This document shows, in pieces, positions 15,655 through 21,690 of a DNA stretch of 21,690 bases (position 1 is the first letter of the stretch; each line of letters starts with the position of its first letter). Source of the stretch: Dialister sp. UBA7295 (GTDB lineage Bacteria; Bacillota; Negativicutes; Veillonellales; Dialisteraceae). Under the pieces are notes generated by a model. That model was not told where the DNA came from. It did no database searches and was given only the letters and a program-made list of their open reading frames with translations. The stretch spans positions 1-21,690 of the forward strand of contig DKQZ01000012.1 of the NCBI GenBank assembly GCA_002471975.1, in the 5' to 3' direction. The translations under genes and the position numbers were made by a program.

Positions 15655-16450
15655 TGGTGCGCGATTGTCGGGATCTTGTTTTTCCTCAAATGTGCCATGA
15701 ATGGATAGTGCAGGAAAATCCTCTCAGCAGTATCCATGGCCAGCAGGATTGTCACTAAATGATCAGCATGCTGCCGGGCTCCACCTTCCCGAGCCTGGGA
15801 AGGTGCCCGACAGGGCGGATAGGTTGTTCTACAGGTACTCGGAGAAAATGAGAAAATTAAAATGCAAGTTTCTTATCAGGAATTTCAGTCACATACGACA
15901 GGAACGATAGAACAACCTCTCAGTCACAACGCGTCCGCTCTCCGGGAGGAGATTAGCATTTGGTTCATTTTCGACTTGTACGATCGTACGACCCCTTCCC
16001 CTCCGCTTGCTCCGGGACCTCCCCTGACCAGGGGAGGAAGGGGAGCTGGTACCCGATTGTCGGGATCTTGTTTTTCCTCAAATGTGCCATGAATGGATAG
16101 TGCAGTGAAATCCTTTTAGCAGTATCCGTGGCCAGCAGGATTGTCACTAAAGGGTCAGCATGCTGCCGGGCTCCACCTTCCCGAGCCTGGGAAGGTGCCC
16201 GACAGGGCGGATAGGTTGTTCTGCAGGTACCTGGAGAAAATGAGAAAATTTAAATGCAAGTTTCTTATCAGGAATTTCAGTCACATACGACAGGAACGAT
16301 AGAACAACCTCTCAGTCACTGCGTGACAGCTCTCCAAGCTTGGAGAGCTGGTGCCCGATTGTCTGTTTTTTCCTTAAATGTGCCATGAAAGGATGGCGCA
16401 GTGGAATTATTTTTTACTTGAGAAATATAACGAAAATATAAACCTGCTCC

Positions 16451-16479
16451 TTTATATGCTTTTATAAATGCGTTATAAT
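16451..16479 (+). promoter_or_regulatory. Promoter of the PAS-GGDEF gene
   Basis: TTTATA (16451-16456), 17-base spacer, perfect TATAAT (16474-16479). It is 36 bases before the start codon, in an AT-rich stretch just after the repeat array ends. Confidence 0.6.
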
Positions 16480-16514
16480 ATAACCATACTGAGACGAAAA
16501 GAGGAGGTCTCCTG

Positions 16515-17426
16515 ATGAATAGTGAAACTTTCATGCAGCTGGTGGATCATCTGCCATACGGGGTCTATATCACGAAGCCGGACAGGACGATCGTTTTCTG
16601 GAATCAGGGGGCTGAGAAGATTACCGGGTATTCCAGGGAGGAAATGATCGGGAAGAAGTGTCCCGAGACCCATATGCATCATCTGGACGATCACGGGACG
16701 CCGCTCTGTGAGACTTATTGCCCTTTGCTCACGACTTTTGAAAATGGGGATCCCCGGTCGAAGAAGGTGGTTTTCACTCATAAGGAAGGCCATCTGGTGG
16801 TGGTGAATGCCCATTTCATCCCGCTTCGCAATGAGGAGGGGAAGTTGGAACTGGTGGCGGAAACTTTTGAAATGATGCATGCCATCGACCGGGATACGCC
16901 GATCGTGAAGAATCTGTACAAGATGGCTTATCATGACAGTCTGACGGGACTTCCGAACCGGACGTACCTGGAGTCTCTCCTGAAGCTGCGCTTTTCCGAG
17001 CTGAGGAGGCTTCAGTATCCTTTCGCCCTTCTTTTTGCGGATATCGATCATTTCCATGAATTCAATGAAATCCATGGCCATATCCTGGGAGACAAAATGC
17101 TGAAGGAGTTTGCCCGTGTCATGACGCTTTACAGCCGACGGGATGATACCATTGGCCGCTGGGGCGGGGAGGAATTCATCGGGGTTTATATGATCAAGCG
17201 GCCCCGGGATATCTTTCCTATTTCCAGAAGATTTCAGGAAATAGTGAAGACCATTTCCATTCCAAAGGGAAATAATGAATTTCTTTCCGTCACTTTCTCC
17301 GTAGGCATTACGGTGGCAAAGCCGGAAGATACGCCGGAGAGCCTCATCGGCCGGGCGGATCGGTACATGCTTCAGGCCAAGGAGGCAGGACGGAACTGCG
17401 TGGTGACGGATACGTTTGAAAATTAA
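16515..17426 (+). CDS. PAS-GGDEF diguanylate cyclase
   Basis: The 303-residue protein joins an N-terminal PAS domain (about 5-120) to a GGDEF domain (about 133-300). GGDEF enzymes make cyclic di-GMP from two GTP. The signature is GGEEF at 217-221, with metal-binding Asp176 and Asp178 in FADIDHF and the HDSLTGLPNR lead-in. RRDD at 208-211 matches the RxxD inhibitory site nine residues before the signature, so product inhibition is expected. The PAS domain holds His54, Cys65 and Cys69 in a HMHHLDDHGTPLCETYCPL segment, seen in a PAS subgroup, which may sense a ligand or metal. There is no transmembrane segment, so it is cytoplasmic. ATG 16515 follows GAGGAGG. It has its own promoter and terminator. 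A link to Flp pilus control is possible but only inferred from proximity. Confidence 0.93.
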   Translation: MNSETFMQLVDHLPYGVYITKPDRTIVFWNQGAEKITGYSREEMIGKKCPETHMHHLDDHGTPLCETYCPLLTTFENGDPRSKKVVFTHKEGHLVVVNAHFIPLRNEEGKLELVAETFEMMHAIDRDTPIVKNLYKMAYHDSLTGLPNRTYLESLLKLRFSELRRLQYPFALLFADIDHFHEFNEIHGHILGDKMLKEFARVMTLYSRRDDTIGRWGGEEFIGVYMIKRPRDIFPISRRFQEIVKTISIPKGNNEFLSVTFSVGITVAKPEDTPESLIGRADRYMLQAKEAGRNCVVTDTFEN

Positions 17427-17493
17427 GTTTGGAAAAACTTTTGGGTTGATGACTTAAGTTTGAAGTTATCAGTTCGCAGTGATCAGGGAAGGC

Positions 17494-17527
17494 GGGCTCG
17501 CGGCAAATCATAAGCGAGCCCTTTTTT
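17494..17527 (+). terminator. Intrinsic terminator of the PAS-GGDEF gene
   Basis: GGGCTCGC (17494-17501) pairs with GCGAGCCC (17514-17521) around a 12-base loop, followed by six T. Confidence 0.88.
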
Positions 17528-17534
17528 ATTGGGA

Positions 17535-17564
17535 TTGAATCACCGGAATGGAAAATGATAAGAT
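17535..17564 (+). promoter_or_regulatory. Promoter of the HD-domain gene
   Basis: TTGAAT (17535-17540), 18-base spacer, TAAGAT (17559-17564) with a TG extension at 17556-17557. It lies about 110 bases before the start, immediately after the upstream terminator. Confidence 0.5.
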
Positions 17565-17674
17565 AGCCATAAGGATAAAATTCTTCTCAATGAGATCAGG
17601 GTGTCTCAGTGATTTGGCACTTACTGTCACTATGAACTGAGAACGGTGAACTGATCACTTCTATGGAGGTCTCT

Positions 17675-18274
17675 ATGGACGAAATAACAGAAAAGAAACT
17701 GAATCAGTTATTTGATTTCTTTCGGGAAATAGACAAGGAAAAGCTCATTACGCGGCAGACCTACCTCACCGGGGCGGTGCGGTTTGAAAACGATGCGGAA
17801 CATGCCTGGCATATGGCGGTGATGACGCTCCTTCTTGCCCCCTACAGCAATGAAAAAATCGACGTGCTGAAGACGATTTCCATGCTTCTCATCCATGACC
17901 TGGTGGAAATCTATGCCGGCGATACCTACGCCTATGCGGGCGTTTCGAAAGAAGACCAGCACAAGAAGGAGGCAGAGAGCGCAGACAAACTTTTCGGCAT
18001 GATTCCGGAAGAAGGAAAGCAGCTCCGGGCGCTCTGGGATGAGTTTGAAAGGGCGGACACGCCGGAGGCCCGTTTTGCCCATACCATGGACAATATCCAG
18101 CCCATGATGCTCAATGACTATACGGGAGGAAAAGCCTGGAAAGAACATGGCGTCCATCTCCATCAGATTTTAAAGCGGAATGAGCATACTGCCGAAGGGT
18201 CCGAAGTGCTTTTTGAGTATGCGAAGAAAAAGATCCTGGCGCCTCATGTGGGGAAGGAAGTACTGCCGGATTGA
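17675..18274 (+). CDS. HD-domain phosphohydrolase (YfbR/HDDC2-like)
   Basis: The 199-residue protein is a metal-dependent HD hydrolase. The metal-site residues are visible: His43 in ENDAEHAWHMA, His74-Asp75 in LLIHDLVEIYAGD, and Asp139 in AHTMDNIQPMM. This set and the VRFENDAEHAWH and HDLVEIYAGD blocks match the family containing YfbR and human HDDC2, enzymes that dephosphorylate deoxynucleoside 5'-monophosphates. Substrate here is not proven. The frame opens at ATG 17663, but ATG 17675 is preferred because GGAGG at 17665-17669 lies five bases before it and would overlap the earlier start. It is a single-gene unit with its own promoter and a terminator-like hairpin downstream. Confidence 0.9.
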   Translation: MDEITEKKLNQLFDFFREIDKEKLITRQTYLTGAVRFENDAEHAWHMAVMTLLLAPYSNEKIDVLKTISMLLIHDLVEIYAGDTYAYAGVSKEDQHKKEAESADKLFGMIPEEGKQLRALWDEFERADTPEARFAHTMDNIQPMMLNDYTGGKAWKEHGVHLHQILKRNEHTAEGSEVLFEYAKKKILAPHVGKEVLPD

Positions 18275-18312
18275 AAGTATTCAAAAATCAGGAGAAAAAC
18301 TTTATAATCATC

Positions 18313-18347
18313 GTGATTCGTGATTCGTGATTCGTGGGTCGTGAATC
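18313..18347. repeat. GTGATTC heptad tandem repeat
   Basis: Five in-phase heptads: GTGATTC three times, then GTGGGTC and GTGAATC. It sits between the HD gene stop and its terminator-like hairpin. Related words occur at the right end of the window (21665-21690). Confidence 0.85.
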
Positions 18348-18355
18348 GGGAAGAT

Positions 18356-18397
18356 GGCGGGCATCAGAATCATGAAGCCCGCCGGTTTTATATTTTC
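18356..18397 (+). terminator. Probable terminator of the HD-domain gene
   Basis: GGCGGGC (18356-18362) pairs with GCCCGCC (18377-18383) around a 14-base loop, then GG and a T-rich run. The GGCGGGC arm resembles the preceding gene's terminator. Confidence 0.7.
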
Positions 18398-18424
18398 TGA
18401 CATTGATTCTGCCAGTCAGCCTCA

Positions 18425-18625
18425 TATGTGCCCTGTAAGATAGATGAACTTACCCGCCTTCGCTGCGCTCCGGCACCCTTTCAGCACTCGAAAGGGTGGG
18501 GACCGGTTGTCTGTTTTTCCCTTATTCCTCACAGGAAATGGGAATGGGTAGTGCAGGGAAAAAATCAGGCCGCCCCTCAGCCGCACCGAACCTTCCCAGG
18601 TCTCCCGAAAGACTGCGGGCAGCCC
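18425..18625. repeat. Degenerate single copy related to the 15191-16410 repeat
   Basis: GGTTGTCTGTTTTTCC and GGGTAGTGCAGGGAAAA here parallel words in the array copies. A perfect hairpin pairs CACCCTTTC (18474-18482) with GAAAGGGTG (18490-18498). The open frame over this stretch has no binding site. The gap 18398-18749 otherwise holds only the candidate promoter below. Confidence 0.55.
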
Positions 18626-18703
18626 TGTGTCTCCCGATTTAAAAGGGGAATTTCTTTTGGCAGAGTTTATTCACTGATCAGTTTCCTCAATTCCTGTTGT
18701 CTG

Positions 18704-18712
18704 TGTTAGAAT
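18704..18712 (+). promoter_or_regulatory. Candidate extended -10 promoter of the coiled-coil gene
   Basis: TGTTAGAAT (TGn plus TAGAAT) lies 37 bases before the start codon; no convincing -35 box is seen. Confidence 0.4.
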
Positions 18713-18749
18713 ATAGAAAAGGTATGGTTCGATATGAAGGAGTGATACC

Positions 18750-19169
18750 ATGAATGATCAGATTCTGACGGGAGAAGGTTTGAAGGCCGCGAAGCAGACT
18801 ATCGAAGTCCTGAAGGGGACTGTGGAGGCACTGCAGGTAAATCTGTCCCAGGAGAGGGATAACAATGAAGGCTTGAATCTCACGGTGGAAGCGCTCAGGG
18901 ATGAGAATGATAAGCTGCGGGAGAAGGTTTTCCGGCTGGAAGCGGAGCTTCAGGAAGCTCAGAATTCGGCTCCGAAAGCAGTGTCGTCAGCAGAAAGCGG
19001 AGAGGACCCGGAGCTCCTGGATACCCTGGGCAGCAAGCTGGGCTATTATTATAGGGATTTAAAGCAGATGGATGATAAAAAGCTCACTGCCGAAGACAGT
19101 GAGACCCTGTATAACATTCTCGATTATACCTTTAAGGCGCTGAAAAAGGCGGGAGTGAAATTGGGATAG
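18750..19169 (+). CDS. Small coiled-coil protein of unknown function
   Basis: I do not recognise a family. The 139-residue acidic protein has a heptad-rich coiled-coil region at about residues 8-73 (LKGTVEALQVNL, LNLTVEALRDENDKLREKVFRLEAELQEAQ). A short Ala/Ser linker follows at about 74-86, then a compact helical C-terminal segment (LLDTLGSKLGYYYRDLKQMDDKKLTAEDSETLYNILDYTFKALKKAGVKLG). There is no signal peptide or membrane segment. ATG 18750 has AAGGAG nine bases before it. A well-formed terminator follows, so it is a single-gene unit and very likely expressed. It could be an oligomerising adaptor or a division or nucleoid-related helper, but nothing here proves that. Confidence 0.8.
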   Translation: MNDQILTGEGLKAAKQTIEVLKGTVEALQVNLSQERDNNEGLNLTVEALRDENDKLREKVFRLEAELQEAQNSAPKAVSSAESGEDPELLDTLGSKLGYYYRDLKQMDDKKLTAEDSETLYNILDYTFKALKKAGVKLG

Positions 19170-19171
19170 CG

Positions 19172-19192
19172 GTTAGCCGTTAGCCGTTAGCT
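19172..19192. repeat. GTTAGCC heptad tandem repeat
   Basis: Two GTTAGCC heptads and one GTTAGCT, starting two bases after the stop codon of the coiled-coil gene and before its terminator. Confidence 0.8.
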
Positions 19193-19205
19193 GTTGTTGA
19201 ATTTG

Positions 19206-19234
19206 GCCTGCATGTCATGATGCAGGCTGTTTTT
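19206..19234 (+). terminator. Intrinsic terminator of the coiled-coil gene
   Basis: GCCTGCAT (19206-19213) pairs with ATGCAGGC (19220-19227) around a 6-base loop, followed by TG and five T. Confidence 0.85.
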
Positions 19235-19263
19235 ATTGGACTGAAGGATGAATGACTTTTGTT

Positions 19264-19308
19264 TCGGGAATCTCGGGAGTCTCGGGAGTAACGGGAATCC
19301 CGGGAAGG
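19264..19308. repeat. 9-mer repeat array, left arm
   Basis: Five in-phase 9-base units: TCGGGAATC, TCGGGAGTC, TCGGGAGTA, ACGGGAATC, CCGGGAAGG. They face a five-unit array at 19427-19471. Confidence 0.88.
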
Positions 19309-19311
19309 ATA

Positions 19312-19335
19312 TGGTTCCCTTGCGGGAACCAATTT
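19312..19335 (+). terminator. Terminator-like hairpin inside the 9-mer element
   Basis: TGGTTCCC (19312-19319) pairs with GGGAACCA (19324-19331) around TTGC, followed by ATTTT. No plus-strand gene lies directly upstream, so its use is unclear. Confidence 0.5.
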
Positions 19336-19384
19336 TATAAAGTTCGGCCTTTGGCCCTCATGATCGATTTTTACCTATTATTTT

Positions 19385-19423
19385 AATAAATCAAAAGGGA
19401 CCGCTTTTTATCTGATGCGGCCC
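19385..19423 (-). terminator. Probable terminator of the glycosylase gene
   Basis: On the minus strand GGGCCGC (19423-19417) pairs with GCGGTCCC (19404-19397), one bulged base, followed by TTTTGATTTATT. It is about 95 bases beyond the glycosylase stop codon. Confidence 0.6.
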
Positions 19424-19426
19424 ACC

Positions 19427-19471
19427 ACCCCGAGATTCCCGAGAACCCCGATCACCCCGACAATCCCGATT
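19427..19471. repeat. 9-mer repeat array, right arm
   Basis: Five in-phase 9-base units: ACCCCGAGA, TTCCCGAGA, ACCCCGATC, ACCCCGACA, ATCCCGATT. They are approximately complementary to the left arm, so the two arms and the 118 bases between them form one inverted element. Confidence 0.88.
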
Positions 19472-19517
19472 CAAAAGTCAGACACCTTGAAGTTTTCTCA
19501 TCAGAAATCAGCAGCTT

Positions 19518-20336
19518 TTACATCCTCATCTTCGTCGTCTGTGCGTAATAGAAGAGATACTGCTGGATGATTCCCGCTTCTTTTCCGTAGGCGGGGAAGG
19601 GATTATTTCCATCATAGCAGGTATCGATGACTCGCTGAATCCATACGTCGATGGGGGCGAGCGCTGTCCTGTGGCAGCCGAAGAGGGCTGTGCAGTCAGC
19701 CACTTTGATACCCACGCCGGGGAATTCCATGAGTTTTTCAATCAGTTCTTCATCGGGAAGATCTTTTATTTCTGTCAGCAGATGAGGATTTTTCCTGATG
19801 ATATGGGCGGTTTCATAGATATAGGACGCCCTATAGCCGAGAGAGCAGTCTTTCAGGTCTTTTAAGGATAAAGAGGCAAGGGCTTGGGGCGTGGGGAAAG
19901 TATAGAGACTTTCGCAGGGGGTCTCTATTTTTTGTCCGGCTTTCCCGCAGAGCTTTTCCACAGAGCTGCGGATGGCGGGAATCGATTTCCTTTGGGAAAT
20001 AATGAAGGTGATGAGCATTTCCCAGGGGTCCTGCCTGAGGATCCGGATTCCTTTGCTGTAACCGGTCGCTTTCGTGAGGAAAGAGTCTTTGGCAGGAATC
20101 TGATTTCTCAGGGAAGCGTAGTCAAAGGACAGGTCGAAATAGGGCTTCCAGACGTGATTCCAGACGTATTTTGAGCAGGAAACAGCATAGTGGATGCCTT
20201 TGACATGGGAAATATAGAGCACATGGCGGCCGGAGATGAAGCGGAATTTTCCCGGGCTTATTTCCACAGCCCGGAAGCACTGTCCGCTGTTTATCATTTT
20301 ATTGAGGTCGAAATCGTCACGGATGAGTACGTTCAT
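19518..20336 (-). CDS. ogg: OGG1-like 8-oxoguanine DNA glycosylase / AP lyase
   Basis: The 272-residue protein resembles the OGG1 family of helix-hairpin-helix glycosylases, which remove 8-oxoguanine and cut the abasic site. Visible marks are SGQCFR (17-22), GIRILRQDPWEMLITFIISQ (96-115), and the helix-hairpin-helix with catalytic lysine, FPGVGIKVADC, where Lys211 matches OGG1 Lys249. The catalytic aspartate follows as Asp230 in APIDVW. The OGG1 Asn-rich block after FIIS is replaced by QRKSIPAIR, the form usual in bacterial relatives. An upstream TTG at 20360 is in frame, but ATG 20336 has AAGGAA six bases before it and is preferred. It is divergent from the kinase gene at 20557; the gap carries a heptad inverted-arm element. 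Confidence 0.92.
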   Translation of the reverse strand: MNVLIRDDFDLNKMINSGQCFRAVEISPGKFRFISGRHVLYISHVKGIHYAVSCSKYVWNHVWKPYFDLSFDYASLRNQIPAKDSFLTKATGYSKGIRILRQDPWEMLITFIISQRKSIPAIRSSVEKLCGKAGQKIETPCESLYTFPTPQALASLSLKDLKDCSLGYRASYIYETAHIIRKNPHLLTEIKDLPDEELIEKLMEFPGVGIKVADCTALFGCHRTALAPIDVWIQRVIDTCYDGNNPFPAYGKEAGIIQQYLFYYAQTTKMRM

Positions 20337-20371
20337 AATGAGTTCCTTGCGGTTATTCAAAGACAGGAGAA

Positions 20372-20480
20372 AGTGATCAGTTCTCAGATGGGTTAAATCA
20401 TAGTGAAAATACGAATGAAATAAAAGTTTGCACGTTATGGTGGAGAAATTCTAATCACTGATCACTGAGAACTGATAACT
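20372..20480. repeat. Heptad inverted-arm element between ogg and the kinase gene
   Basis: Left arm AGTGATC, AGTTCTC (20372-20385); right arm ATCACTGATCACTGAGAACTGATAACT (20454-20480 region), the facing complement. About 67 bases lie between the arms. It belongs to the same word family as 7767-8077 and 17464-17655. Confidence 0.75.
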
Positions 20481-20500
20481 ATTTCACTACTATTTTACAA

Positions 20501-20506
20501 TATAAT
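20501..20506 (+). promoter_or_regulatory. Candidate -10 box of the kinase gene
   Basis: A perfect TATAAT lies 50 bases before the start codon, just outside the right heptad arm. The -35 region is not recognisable. A second TATAAT at 20534-20539 is too close to the binding site to be the main one. Confidence 0.4.
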
Positions 20507-20556
20507 CTACGAAAGTATGTTAAAATTAAATAATATAATTTTGAAAGAGGGATAGT

Positions 20557-21372
20557 ATGAGCAAGCTTCTTCTGATCAATGATCTCCCGGGCTATGGGAA
20601 AGTGGCGCTTTCGGCGATGATGCCGGTTTTGACGCATATGGGCCATGAAATTTTCAATCTTCCCACGGCTCTGGTGTCGAATACGCTGGACTATGGACGT
20701 TTTGAAATCCTGGACACCACGAATTATATGAGAAATACCATCGGTGTGTGGAAGGCGCTGGGCTTTTCGTTTGACGGTATTTCCACAGGCTTCATCACTT
20801 CTCCCACCCAGGCTGCCATGATTGCCAATTACTGCAGGAAGGAGAGGGAGAAGGGGACGAGGATTTTCGTGGACCCCATCATGGGGGATGAGGGCCATCT
20901 GTATAACGGCCTCACGTCGAGGACCGTGGAGGGCATGAAGAAACTCATTTCCAATGCCGATTACATGGTGCCCAATTATACGGAAGCCTGCCTTTTGACG
21001 AATACCCCTTACCATTCCGAGGGCGTGAGCTGGACCGATATGAAACGGATCCTGGGGAAACTTTATATGATGAGTAATGGTTCCGTCGCCGTGACTTCGG
21101 CAAAAGTGGACGGCAGGGATGTGGTGGCCGGCTATGACACGATGCAGCGGGAATTCTTCCTCCGGACTTTTGACCTCATTCCAGTCCGCTTTCCCGGGAC
21201 GGGAGATATTTTCTCCGCCATTTTCATGGGATCTGTGATGAACGGCATGGACATGATGGATTCTGTGGACAAGGCCATGGTGGACGTACGGAAAATGATC
21301 GTCATGAGCCAGGATGCGAAAGATAATTTCAGGGGAATACCGGTGGAAAAATGTCTGGAGGTGCTGGACTGA
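20557..21372 (+). CDS. pdxK: Pyridoxal/pyridoxamine kinase-like protein (ribokinase family)
   Basis: The 271-residue protein is a ribokinase-superfamily vitamin B6 kinase, expected to phosphorylate pyridoxal or pyridoxamine in the B6 salvage pathway. It has the opening LLINDLPGYGKVALSAMMPVL, the DPIMGDEG motif (106-113), VPNYTEACLLT (138-148) and the catalytic GTGD (214-217) in RFPGTGDIFSA. Length is close to the usual 270-290. ATG 20557 follows GAAAGAGGG. Its stop overlaps the start of the next gene by one base (TGATG), so the two are translationally coupled. The exact B6 vitamer, or a related substrate, cannot be told from sequence alone. Confidence 0.88.
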   Translation: MSKLLLINDLPGYGKVALSAMMPVLTHMGHEIFNLPTALVSNTLDYGRFEILDTTNYMRNTIGVWKALGFSFDGISTGFITSPTQAAMIANYCRKEREKGTRIFVDPIMGDEGHLYNGLTSRTVEGMKKLISNADYMVPNYTEACLLTNTPYHSEGVSWTDMKRILGKLYMMSNGSVAVTSAKVDGRDVVAGYDTMQREFFLRTFDLIPVRFPGTGDIFSAIFMGSVMNGMDMMDSVDKAMVDVRKMIVMSQDAKDNFRGIPVEKCLEVLD

Positions 21373-21647
21373 TGCCAAGAAGACCAAAGATACGGATTAC
21401 CTGCGTGGATAGGAAAGGTCCCTGTCCCTGCCATCGGGGCCATCGCCCCGGGGATTCCTGGGATTTTGATACGGAAAGGGGCAGGCTCTGCCCCATGGTC
21501 ATGCATGTGGCTTTTCCTTATATAGATATCCTCCGCTACGGCGGGGAAATCCCTCAGCCGGGACAGGAAAAGGGGACGGCCCTCTTCTGCTGCCCTGACG
21601 TGGAGACGATCAATGTGTTTAAGATTGAGAGAATAGATAAGGACTAG
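21372..21647 (+). CDS. TIGR04076-type small cysteine-rich protein
   Basis: The 91-residue protein matches what I know of the TIGR04076 family: a Cys/His cluster near the N-terminus (Cys11, Cys18, Cys20, His24), then GDSWDFD, LCPMVMHVAFPYIDILRYGGE, and a late FCCPDVETINVFKIERI block with Cys73-Cys74. The family has no established function; the cysteines suggest metal binding, which is inference. An open frame begins at 21351, but ATG 21372 overlaps the kinase stop as TGATG and gives a family-like N-terminus. The overlap ties its translation to the kinase. No terminator is visible before the window ends. Confidence 0.82.
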   Translation: MPRRPKIRITCVDRKGPCPCHRGHRPGDSWDFDTERGRLCPMVMHVAFPYIDILRYGGEIPQPGQEKGTALFCCPDVETINVFKIERIDKD

Positions 21648-21664
21648 GGATTGAGACATATTTC

Positions 21665-21690
21665 GTGGTCGTGATCCGTGGCCCGTGGTC
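21665..21690. repeat. GTGGTC/GTGATCC-type heptad repeat at right edge
   Basis: GTGGTC, GTGATCC, GTGGCCC, GTGGTC run to the window end and probably continue. The words resemble those at 18313-18347, and again they start shortly after a stop codon. Confidence 0.65.

Larger units (their letters stand above)
15191..16410. repeat. Tandem array of a structured noncoding repeat (3 copies plus partial 4th)
   Basis: Copies begin with CAGTCAC at 15191, 15491, 15886 and 16278, giving periods of 300, 395 and 392 bases; the fourth ends near 16410. Each full copy has facing ends TAGAACAACCT and AGGTTGTTCT (for example 15213-15223 with 15428-15437, 15513-15523 with 15821-15830, 15908-15918 with 16213-16222). 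Inside are GTCAC-TGC-GTGAC, a perfect hairpin CACCTTCCC / GGGAAGGTG, and a variable middle. Copies are very similar by eye, so amplification looks recent. Open frames across the array have no binding sites and shift between copies, so it is treated as noncoding. It may be a MITE-like or REP-like element. Confidence 0.85.
17464..17655. repeat. Heptad inverted-arm element between the GGDEF and HD genes
   Basis: The left arm reads AGTTATC, AGTTCGC, AGTGATC (17464-17484). The right arm near 17630-17655 reads ACTGAGA, ACGGTGA, ACTGATC, ACT, roughly complementary. The arms flank the GGDEF terminator and the HD promoter, unlike the tandem pair at 7767. Confidence 0.65.

Noticed and set aside
15356..16092. 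Open frames of 69-114 codons across the repeat array
   Set aside because: They lack ribosome binding sites, change frame between copies because the period is not a multiple of three, and read through hairpin sequence.
18428..18709. 93-codon open frame
   Set aside because: No binding site, runs over a decayed repeat and its hairpin, and overlaps the promoter region of the next gene.
20479..21387. Minus-strand 302-codon open frame over the kinase gene
   Set aside because: It is antisense to a well-supported kinase, with His-rich low-complexity translation typical of a shadow frame.

Overview
The window suggests a diderm Firmicute of the Negativicutes type. It carries a secretin and a phosphoethanolamine-transferase-type lipid modification gene, which imply an outer membrane. 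Its ribosome binding sites are strong and Firmicute-like (AGGAGG/GGAGG), and it uses ATG, GTG and TTG starts with moderate base composition. A Dialister-like genome would fit, but the genus is only a guess. No tRNA, rRNA, insertion sequence, phage gene or CRISPR array was seen.

Layout. 1-60 holds a structured repeat fragment. 108-1865 (minus) is a CptA/EptC-like phosphoethanolamine transferase broken by one in-frame TAG. From about 2007 to 14682 (plus) lies a Tad/Flp tight-adherence pilus locus: A24 prepilin peptidase, a large TadG-like protein, CpaB/RcpC, the CpaC/RcpA secretin, two tandem TadZ/CpaE-type ATPases, TadB, two Flp pilins, TadE, TadA and TadC, closed by a strong terminator. TadA is the assembly ATPase, TadB/TadC the inner-membrane platform, CpaB/RcpA the periplasmic and outer-membrane channel, TadZ the likely localisation factor, the Flp proteins the fibre subunits, TadE/TadG minor pilins, and the A24 enzyme the processing peptidase. 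TadA lies between TadE and TadC rather than directly before TadB. Hairpins, terminator-like elements and 375-400 bp gaps split the locus into several probable transcription units.

After the pilus locus come a DUF192 gene, a noncoding array of three and a half copies of a 300-395 bp structured repeat (15191-16410), a PAS-GGDEF diguanylate cyclase, an HD-domain phosphohydrolase of the YfbR/HDDC2 type, a degenerate copy of the structured repeat, a small coiled-coil protein, an OGG1-like DNA glycosylase (minus), and a pyridoxal/pyridoxamine-kinase-like gene that overlaps a TIGR04076-type cysteine-rich protein.

The least explained content is intergenic. Short 7-mer or 9-mer words are repeated in phase, often in two facing arms that can fold together. 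The words differ between loci (GATAACT, GTGATTC, GTTAGCC, TCGGGAATC) but the layout is similar. A second item is the gap between the two Flp pilin genes, where two long hairpins share a segment and cannot form together. No clearly new protein system is evident; the strongest candidates for novelty are these repeat elements and the flp intergenic RNA structure.
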